This document shows, piece after piece, positions 56,029 through 64,000 of a DNA stretch of 64,000 bases. The notes beneath the pieces were generated by a model. That model searched no databases. It was not told the origin of the DNA and saw only the letters and a program-made list of their open reading frames with translations. Origin of the DNA: Aporrectodea caliginosa (Eukaryota > Annelida > Clitellata > Crassiclitellata > Lumbricidae); the NCBI GenBank assembly GCA_020284085.1, contig JACEVL010000412.1, positions 185,001-249,000 of the forward strand. Reading direction: 5' to 3'. Numbering within the stretch: the first letter of the stretch is position 1; each line of letters opens with the position of its first letter. Made by a program: the position numbers and the translations under genes.

Positions 56029-56689
56029 CCAGCGTACCCCCACGCCACCGACACCTGAGTGAACAGAATTCTGGGTGAATGGTCAGAGTAGGCGTGCTGT
56101 GATTCACCCGTGCTGCAATTAACCTGAATCGGCTACGGTCGACACTTACTGGTTCCAGATGTGCCTGTCATTAACTGTCGAAGCTCCTACAAGAGACTTT
56201 AAAGATGCTGTGAACTGATCGAACGCATACGAGAGACTTTTACTTCAACGCATATTGCCTATAGACTATAGTAGATACATTTAGATTTGGCCATTATGAA
56301 CCTATTCTCCAAGACACTAGGATTTACTGCGATAGATTTATTAGATTTAACTAACCATTCGAAAAGGGAAAGATGTGACGACATAGGTCGACAGTAGAAA
56401 TTATAGATTAGGAAGTACAGTAACTGATTAACGATTAGATAACTTTACTTAGAGAAGGAAGATGTGACGTGTAGGTTGACAGGTCTACGCAGATCGCCAT
56501 TGGACATTAGAGCTAGTAGGCCACGCCCACAGCGATCCAACAGTAGGCTACACATACTGACCGCTGACGCTAACACGTCGCATTCGGTATAGAGGCATAC
56601 GGACTGTTAGGCTAGCCTATAGCATGTATAATAATAAGTAACAATAAAGTATATTAAGTAACAGCTCGTTACATCTTGATACTGTTACA
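55478..56689. repeat. 1212-bp inverted repeat, right arm
   Basis: Reverse complement of 53023-54234. Contains AATAAAG near 56643 and GGGTATCAGAGCAAAACCC at 55746, inside the ORF. Confidence 0.9.
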
Positions 56690-57131
56690 TGCACGTGTCC
56701 GCTAGGGCTGCTGTATGGTAGCTAGGCTATTGTAGCCATCGTTTCTCATGCATTTACATTTAGCCTCCACATCCAAACTTTAGAATAGCTCGTCCAATAT
56801 GAAATTGACAAGTCCTTGTCAATTCATGTGTGTGATTCATAAACCGCTTCATGTGGGGGGCCGTGGGACCAGAGTGGGTCTTTGGAGAAGGACCTGCACT
56901 TTTATCAACTCAATGGTCGCATTCCGCCGCTTCTGCATCGCGTAGGCTACATGACTAGACTCCTATAATTATTAGCTTTCTGTCTTTTCAGACAGACACT
57001 CCACAAAACAGACGGTCAGGCAGGCAGACTAATAGACATGTAGGCCTAAGTAGGCAGACACATGGGCGTATTTAGGGGGAGTTTAACGGGCTCAAACCAC
57101 CAAATAAGTTGCCTGTAACAGTATCAAGATG
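56690..57131 (+). repeat. 442-bp direct repeat, right copy
   Basis: Begins immediately after the right arm (TGTTACA then TGCACGTG). Its last 18 bases equal the first 18 of the left arm, after which unrelated CAATTACATGCG follows. Confidence 0.9.
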
Positions 57132-58026
57132 CAATTACATGCGAAATATAAAAACTGAACTTTTTCGACAATTTTCAATGGACCCCCGAAAACTTAAAAC
57201 CCCCTCCGAAATTTGAAGAATGTCATAAGAGTTCGTGAGTTCACTCGTAATGGCAGACAATCCGTGGTTGGTTGGAAGTTAAGACATGTTACGTACGTCA
57301 GACAATGTATCGCGGTAACTCGTCCATATCTCGCGGGTAACTGCGTACTCTAGTGTATGTAAAATAATGTAGGCTACAGGTTTTTCTATAGCGACCGCAT
57401 GGCCGCGAACCTGCTCATTTTTCAGTTAATTGATCGGGTGAAATTCCTTGACCACGGCTACCCACTTGAACTATTATAGGCTAGGTGTCGCGCCATACCC
57501 GTGTACGGACGTGCTACCATCCAGATAGTTTTCGGCTACAGAGCTAAATGTCTGGATGTATGAAACACAGATTGTTTCAAAGAACTGGTTGTCGGCAGCG
57601 TGGCTGCGTCTTGTTAATAAACACAGTATATTAACGTTATTGTTGTAAGCCGTGTTATTGTTACGAGCACATTCTCTACGTACTTTGTCATTAGAAGACG
57701 AAAGCTATAGACGGTTATGAAGTTTAGCGACTTCGTTTTCTTAGCCTAAACATCTAAGGGCGAGAGGTTAGTCCTCTCCCTCGCTGCCTGGTCTTCACAT
57801 CGAGAGTGTACGGTCAATGCACTCATTATAACTATTATAGCCTAGGTGTCGCGCCTTTTAAGGTCTCCGTGTACGGCCCGTGCTGTCATCGAGATAGGAA
57901 TCGACTACAGAGCTAAATGTCTGGATGTATGAAACACAGATTGTTTCAAAGAACTGGCTGTTGGCAGTGTGGCTGCGTCTTGTAAAAACTTACACGACGT
58001 ATAGCCTATTATTAGCTCAAGGAACT

Positions 58027-58728
58027 CGTCGCCTGAGAATTATCTTGTCGTATCTCCACTTTTTTTCGAAAAGCAGTTCAGAGTTGATTTGTAGCAGAAT
58101 TTTTTGGATCTTTCTTCAGTTTCAATGGCTAAGAGATACGACAAGTCGTTTTAAAGATATTCAACAAAATATACTGTCGTATGTCCTGTTTTCAGACAGA
58201 TTTTATCGTATCTCCACACAGCATTCGTGGTGTAGCAGTGTATGTTGTTGTATGTCCAGAGAAAGCTCGTCGCTGATTGGACGAGCACGAGATACTACAG
58301 TATAAACCTGTGCGCTTAGCAGGACTATAGTGTCGCATATCCAGACAAATAAAAGTTTTTAATTTAAAAATCCGGACTATATCCATGAATATTTTGACGA
58401 AAACACTCTCTAATAATTGGTCGTTGCTTAATTTAATCATTTCATGTCTTTGTTTTCCGTAGGATGGTTCGTAATATTTGTAAATCCATTTTATACAAAA
58501 TTTTCATAAATTTCTGAAAAACAGCTCTAATCGTTAATTTTTTAAATGCAAAGTCTTTATGCAATGTTGATGTTTTAATATGACGTCTGTGTGGGAACTG
58601 TAATTTGATAATGCACTCCTTATAGCATTGAATTTCTTATTTTTCCGCAAAATGCGGCCCAAACTTCAACCTCGATTATCTCGGAATTTTGGAAAATGGA
58701 TATACGCGAGGATAATTCTCAGGCGACG
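58027..58728. mobile_element. 702-bp element, 4-bp TSD AACT
   Basis: TIR CGTCGCCTGAGAATTATC perfect at both ends; AACT at 58023-58026 and 58729-58732. Block A has the empty site AAGGAACTGCTAAAA near 23501. Interior has repeated GTCGTATCTCCAC / GTCGTATGTCC text. A 4-bp TSD occurs in Chapaev among others; class not assigned. Confidence 0.87.
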
Positions 58729-59864
58729 AACTGCTAAAAAAACATAAACTGCATCGCTAAAGCGCGACAATCGACTTCCTCAACCTCATAGGCCTAGGGT
58801 TCTAGGCCATGTTCGTGTGACGTAGCCTAATCATAACGTAGGCCTACACGATGGTCTGGTGCCTAATTAAACGACCCCCATACTTTTATTTAAGAGCCCG
58901 ACTGTTTACTTGCACAGGCTAGTTTAACCTCTGATGGATGTAAATGTAAGCCTACATGTTTTTCTATAGCGACTGTATAATTATGGCCTCGACCCGCTCG
59001 TTTGTCAATGAATTGATCGGGTGAGATCCTTCACCACCGCTCGTCCATTTAAGGTCCCCGTGCAAGGACCGTGCTAGCCCCAGATTTAAATCTCTGAAAC
59101 AAGTCAGAATCGGGAAGCTAACCGCGATACAAACGCTCTCTAACAGAGGCGCTGAGACGCAGTGTACGCTCTTACCAATGTAGCTAACTGGGCCAGGGAT
59201 AACATACCGGCGTTCAATTGAGGCTTAGAATTGTTTCCCAACTACATGAATAGGCGCCTATTGCAACTCTCTGCACCATGCAATATCCTCACACTTAATC
59301 TTATACTTAATGAAGAAGCCAGTTGGTGCTGAGGTTCTAGGCACTGAATACTCCCAAATGCACCAAGTATTAAACAAGTGCAAGGGTCGTCTATAAGGCA
59401 CGTCCGGTAAAATGACCTCCTGTGGGCCCTCCCCATGTCCGGTCGTCCACATTAAATTTTGGCATTACTTTTCCCCAATCACCTTTGTGAACGTCCGCAC
59501 TACATTGGTATACTAACGCCTATATGGGGCTATTCTGTTGATCTTACAGGGGTAATAGTGCGACAGAGGTGGGGGATTTGACACTGCCACGTCCAACAAA
59601 ATGCATCCAATGCTGGACCAATGCAGAACAGACTGTCTGCTGTCTGACTGAAGTTGGTGTTCTACTGACTCAACCGTATGTACCAAGTTTATACGTGGAC
59701 CTCCACCATGGGCACAACATCCCTTCCATTGTCCGCATTTGGGTGACTCCGCCCTCCCCTCTTTAAGGAAGTCCTTAACAGACGTCTCCAGTCTCCATGT
59801 CACACAATGAATACCCCAAATACTCACAAACCCATTCAATATTGTTACGCACTACCTGCAATGG

Positions 59865-60045
59865 AACGGGGAGATGATTAAATGGTAACAAACTGGCATG
59901 AAGATCAGAAGGACCCGGGTTCAATACCCGCTCGCCCCATAGGGTTGACTCAGCCTTTCACTCTCTAGGGGACGTCTGTAAAATGAGCAGGACAGATGAC
60001 CGCCTTGCAGGCTGCCATACAATTACAATCGACACCTGTTAAACT
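59865..60045 (+). mobile_element. SINE family B copy (block B counterpart of 26352)
   Basis: GGGTTCAATACCCGCTCGCC as box B and CACTCTCTAGGGGACG in the body. Confidence 0.55.
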
Positions 60046-61556
60046 TGTTATCATCTGCTACTACTATGTCATGTAATCTTACTGCGTACTTGTCAGTTTG
60101 AATGAATAAAATAAAAAAGTTTAATATTCGTAATATTTCAGAATTACTACTAATGTAACTATCACATTACATTTTACATGAAAACTATATGCATACACCT
60201 GTCACCTGTGTATCAACACAGTACACACATACATGTATATTATATACATATACATATTGTACTGTTGTTAGTTAGTTAGTACCATAAACAAGTCACATCA
60301 TAACATGTTAAATCTTTGGAACACCTTTAATATATTTTCAGGCTTACACCATCAACAACTCCTACAATTCCCCATCATAACTAAAGATGTCATAACAAAA
60401 CAAACCGTTGCAAACAATTCCTGTAACCACATAATGTTTAGGACCACATACATGTACAAAGGAAATACTGGTTGTTCTACAAAGTCCTGCTTTGTGAATT
60501 TAATGCAGGTCTCTGCTCTATATATAAAAAGATGCAAACAATATCAACGTTGTCTTACATATAAAAAGATGCAAACAATATCAACGTTGTCTTACAATGT
60601 GGAGGAGCATTTCAGTCGTCGAATGCCAACACTAAGAACACGTATTCCATTCACACAATTGCATAGGTAGCCTGAATATGGTAACTTCAGCATACAATGT
60701 TGGGGGAGACAGTCCACTCTGTTGCTGCCCATCTTCCCAAAGAGTTACCTACCAGTTAAACACTTTGAAAAAGAAACTTCAAATTTTTAGTTCTGGTGAA
60801 AAATTAAATCCTTGACTTCCTAGTTTTGTAGTCCAACCTTTGAACTGAGTAATGTAAAACCGACACCCAGCATCTAGTACCATTGCAACCACATGCTCAG
60901 CTATTGCCACTCCTGGGAACTTACTGTGGAATTTTAGCTTCACATATCTGCCTCCAAACACAGGTAGTATTACGAAAGCAAGCATGTGCACGTTAATATC
61001 AATGCACTTAATCACGATCAACACTTTAACGATGAGCTGCATCGGTTTCCCAGTTGCTTTTAGTACACTCTCGTTGTTAAAGTACCTCTCAAAGTGCTGT
61101 GATATATAGCAGAACCACTTCAGAATTCCTTAACTGTTCTCTCATCAAGAATAGAAATCAACCTTGGAATTCAGCTTCAACTATCAATGTTTGAGCCTTT
61201 CCAAAGTTCACTTGGTGTTCAAATGGCTCAAATGGTGTTATCTAAGTGTCGAGTACATTAAACATGGTACAATTTGCTGTTGCTTGATAGACCATTCCAA
61301 ATACATTCAAAACATTTATGAATGGGAGATTGTAACAAGAGACTCATTTTTGTTCTACAATGGAACCAATTATTTCAAGGATTTCTGTTAGGAAGCATAT
61401 TACAGGGATCCCTTGAAGATTATATTCACAATAGACAGTTAAAGCCATCCAAAATATCTTAACAGAATAATACCATTATAACCCTCCTTTACGGTAAAAA
61501 TGTTAACAAATAACCTCTTCAACCTATAAGCATCAATTAGAAAACGATGTCTAATG
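60046..61556. other. Intergenic, 3' side of SLC35E3 copy 2
   Basis: Counterpart of 26530-28140, with a 37-bp tandem duplication near 60523-60597. No gene called. Confidence 0.5.
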
Positions 61557-61732
61557 TTAAGATTTTTCTGTTTTGCCTTCGACATCAACGAGCAACTCGT
61601 GTGACTCGGACTTCTCGACTTCCAGTTGAAATTGCTTTTCTTGCACCTGCGCTTGCTCTCGTAATGCAATCGCGGACCGTTTCTTCTCTTCTCTCTGCTC
61701 AGCCATTTTGAAATGAGTGTAGGCCACAATTC
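61557..61732 (-). CDS. SLC35E3: SLC35E3 copy 2 terminal exon
   Basis: Acceptor gacatag-type context with gtcag at 61733-61735. It encodes GIVAYTHFKMAEQ and an extended Glu/Lys-rich tail to TAA at 61557. Confidence 0.85.
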
Positions 61733-63918
61733 CTGACATAGTAGCAACACAATAAATAATACACATGAGCAACTGAAACAAAAAGTTATACAATACAATA
61801 CAACTGTATTGTTACATTGCCATCCTTCCAAAATTCAGAGGTGCATACGACAACATCGACGACACAGTGCAATTGTGAGTGAAAGACTTGCTGATGTCCC
61901 TACACAGCAATTAACTGCCGGAGTGAAGGATTGAACCCGTACTCTCCACGTCACAGGCCAAGCACTCTAACCAATCAGCCGCCATTGTTCACAGCTCTTA
62001 TGGCACGTCTGCAGGTAGTTGCCACTGCGTGTTCCTAATAGTCAATTATTATGTTTACCTAGATATGTTTGCATGCATTTGTGCATGTATGCATACGTGC
62101 TGAACTCCATGCAGTGCATGCACGTAAAAACTGTGCATTTCAGAATGCTTATCCGAGTGGTTTGGCAGTTTTGAAAGTTAAGTACTAATGGCAGTGCAGT
62201 GGGGAGATGGCAAGACAAAATGTATGGAAAATAGAAACATTTATCTTGAAAATATAGTGTGAACCATTGATGGGGCAAGTTCCCATTTACCCAAACAACA
62301 CCATGCTGCCCTGTACCACAGCAGATAAAAGTCAATTTTCTGCCTAAAGAGGTGACCGGAACTTACCAGAAAACGTTATGACGATTCCAAGAAGCTGGAT
62401 TGCAGTGAGCGGATCATGGAAGAGCAGAAAGCCTCCAGTCATAGTCAGACAGAATTTCATGTGTCCAACCATGTTGTAGCTGTTTTGCCAAAGTCAAGGT
62501 CATAAGTTAAATACCGTATCAACCGTGGCTAAAGTCTCATTTGAAATAAATAATCAGTCATACTGATAACAATGTATGCTGGAAAGTCATATAACACTGT
62601 CTTTGGGAGCCTTTTCAAGAAACAGAGCCGGCTTTAGGTATAGGCGATATAGGCGGCTGCCTAGAGTGACATTTTTCAAAGGGCGAAAATTCTGGCAAAA
62701 TAAAGCAAGAAAAGCATATTTTTTCTTGAAATTTAACTATTAAATATAAAAAAGAGTGGCATTTTTGTCCTCGCCTATAGCACAAAACTGTCAAAGGCTG
62801 TCAAAGGCCACTTCTGTCAAGAAATGTCTTAAAATTAGGCCATATAATAACGAGTTTATTTTCTATAGCTGAACTCATTTGGAAGCCATGTCCCACATTA
62901 CATCAGATTTCCTGTCATAGCAAAGCATGTTATATCAAGTCTTCGGTGTATGTTGTATGCGTGCAAGTACTTACAACAGTTCTACAGTGGTCTTCAGATT
63001 TGATAAGATAGCAAAGATTTCAGAGAGCCATTGAAACTTAAAGCAACATTCACTATCTAAGACTCATCACTAACACAGCAGTTGACAAACTAGACCAGTA
63101 AATGGTCTGAATGTGCCTATGGGAAAACTTGTATTTTCTTACGTTTACATAGTGCCACACTATACCAATGACACAACGGTGGTGTGACCTCGTTAATGTG
63201 AGGTCGTTGGGGTGTGCCTAAAGATAAAGTAAGCAAACTAGGCCAAAAAAGGAATAATGATGAAAGTCAATATTTAATGCTACACTGCTGTTCTTGTATG
63301 GCGCATTAACAATAACTGCATGTAAGTTAATAGCTGCAAATGGGGACATAACATCACTTCACATTCACCAGAATGGGGCATAAACCTAAGGTGCATAAAG
63401 TTAATCCACACAGTCCACACTGTATTATCCTAACTGGAATGAGCCATTTATTGCACTAAAGAAATGGATTGATTAGTATTACACTGTGTATCATTTTCAA
63501 TAACAAACACTGCTACAAACACCAAGATTACACAGATCTCAGATTTTGAGATGTACAGCTTTCATTAATTTCATTTTTGATGTTTTCCTTAGATATGGGT
63601 GTCGAGAGTTGGACGAGTTTCCTGATTATGCAGAAACACAACACCTGGCTGTAAAGACATTCTCTGAAAAATTTTGAAAGGAAAATCTCCCATAGGGGAA
63701 CATGGGGAGGTGTGCCCAAGATTCTAGACCGAGGGCCAGTGCATCGCATGACTTGCAGTTTTTACTTCTAAGCCTACACTAGTACAAAATTCCACTGCTT
63801 CTGGGTGACATTTGAGGCAACTGTGAAAAAGATACGTTAATGGTGATGTATTTCCAATAATCCAAAATATCGATACGTTGATTGCAAAAGCAACAACACC
63901 TGTTGCTGACACCAAACC
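61557..63918 (-). CDS. SLC35E3: SLC35E3-like solute carrier, copy 2, last three exons (5' part off the window)
   Basis: Exons 63918-63836, 62479-62367 and 61732-61557 join in phase to 123 residues plus TAA. Motifs: GLVSATGVVAFAINVSIFW then IIGNTSPLT; YNMVGHMKFCLTMTGGFLLF; GIVAYTHFKMAEQREEKKRS with a long charged tail (QVQEKQFQLEVEKSESHELL) ending TEKS. Compared with copy 1 the membrane helix has the family-typical length and the tail is longer, so copy 2 looks less altered. It sits in the paralogous block of the segmental duplication; the rest of the gene lies to the right. The intron between its first two visible exons has gained a 194-bp hAT-like MITE. Confidence 0.87.
61830..61990 (-). mobile_element. 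SINE family F copy (block B counterpart of 28330)
   Basis: GGATTGAACCCGTACTCTCC inverted box B; GTGAGTGAAAGACTTGC body. Confidence 0.6.
62367..62479 (-). CDS. SLC35E3: SLC35E3 copy 2 exon (YNMVGHMKFC)
   Basis: Acceptor aaaacag, donor gtaagt, 113 bp. It encodes LTMTGGFLLFHDPLTAIQLL. Confidence 0.86.
62623..62816. mobile_element. hAT-like MITE, 8-bp TSD TCAAGAAA
   Basis: Ends CAGAGCCGGCTTTAGG and (inverted) CAGAAGTGGCCTTTGAC; TCAAGAAA at 62615-62622 and 62817-62824. Block A shows a single TCAAGAAA at about 29121, the empty site. Confidence 0.87.
63836..63918 (-). CDS. SLC35E3: SLC35E3 copy 2 exon (WIIGNTSPLT)
   Basis: Acceptor ctttttag, donor gtatct, 83 bp like copy 1. Confidence 0.86.
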
Positions 63919-64000
63919 CTAAAAAGAAACAACATTTATTTAAGAGATGCAAACATTGGAAAACCAAATAAATTCAGACTGATGCAGAAACTCAAACAGT

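Larger units (their letters stand above)
53023..56689 (+). mobile_element. 3.67-kb palindromic element (two 1212-bp arms around a 1.24-kb centre)
   Basis: Ends TGTAACA...TGTTACA. The centre (54235-55477) carries the start of a 559-residue ORF that runs into the right arm. Directly after the left arm, CTACA-TGGTGTCAGAGACT has the look of an LTR end plus a tRNA-Leu-type primer site (known form TGGTGTCAG...), and an ORF follows 110 bp later. This permits the reading LTR, primer site, gag-like ORF, inverted LTR. The alternative is a foldback DNA transposon. No RT, integrase or transposase is present. Confidence 0.7.
57222..64000. repeat. Segmental duplication block B
   Basis: Same order as block A, with SLC35E3 copy 2 at its right end. 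Block-B-only insertions are the 702-bp element at 58027-58728 and the hAT-like MITE at 62623-62816. A 37-bp tandem duplication (ATAAAAAGATGCAAACAAT...) occurs only here at about 60523-60597. Confidence 0.85.

Noticed and set aside
53023..56689. Pure sequencing hairpin (false palindrome)
   Set aside because: The arms differ at several bases and the centre is unique, which a read-through hairpin artefact would not give. Assembly duplication of the flanking 442 bp is still possible.

Overview
This is a eukaryotic, intron-rich, repeat-dense piece of animal genome. The best guess is a marine deuterostome invertebrate, possibly an echinoderm. The evidence is long introns with GT-AG junctions, tRNA-derived SINEs, CR1/L2-like LINE fragments, many DNA transposons with clean target-site duplications (TSDs), huge microsatellites, and a striking excess of the palindrome TAGGCCTA. 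The species assignment is inference.

Two gene families are real. (1) CAP-superfamily (CRISP/GLIPR1-like) membrane or secreted proteins on the + strand, as a tandem pair. CAP copy 1 is the 3' part of a gene that starts before the window (exons 38-123, 2497-2609, 5203-5268, 8441-8598). CAP copy 2 is reconstructed here as seven exons between about 11.4 and 22.66 kb, with every intron phase agreeing. (2) A SLC35E3-like sugar-phosphate/nucleotide-sugar transporter on the - strand. Copy 1 is nearly whole (six exons, about 37.35 down to 28.14 kb). Copy 2 shows its last three exons (63.92 down to 61.56 kb) and runs off the right edge. CAP copy 2 and SLC35E3 copy 1 are convergent.

The window contains a segmental duplication: about 22.7-34.1 kb is paralogous to about 57.2-64.0 kb. 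Short pieces of CAP introns 1 and 6 just left of the second block (47.79-53.0 kb) show that it once also held a CAP gene, now reduced to intron scraps. Because the two blocks can be compared by eye, several transposon insertions have a visible empty site in the other block.

Between the duplicated blocks (38-57 kb) lies a nested transposon zone. It holds a hAT element containing a degenerate transposase with about 100-bp TIRs (38.65-41.84 kb), CR1-like LINE pieces (42.2-44.8 kb), a 2-kb long palindrome interrupted by a MITE (44.88-46.85 kb), and a 4.75-kb element with a 4-bp TSD that carries a LINE and other insertions (47.83-52.58 kb). Next to it is a 3.67-kb palindromic element with two 1212-bp inverted arms (53.02-56.69 kb) around an ORF whose N-terminal part has four tandem Cys-motif repeats; it is flanked by a 442-bp apparently perfect direct repeat. 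That palindromic element is the strongest candidate for something undescribed. No rRNA, genuine tRNA gene, CRISPR array or prokaryotic operon was seen.
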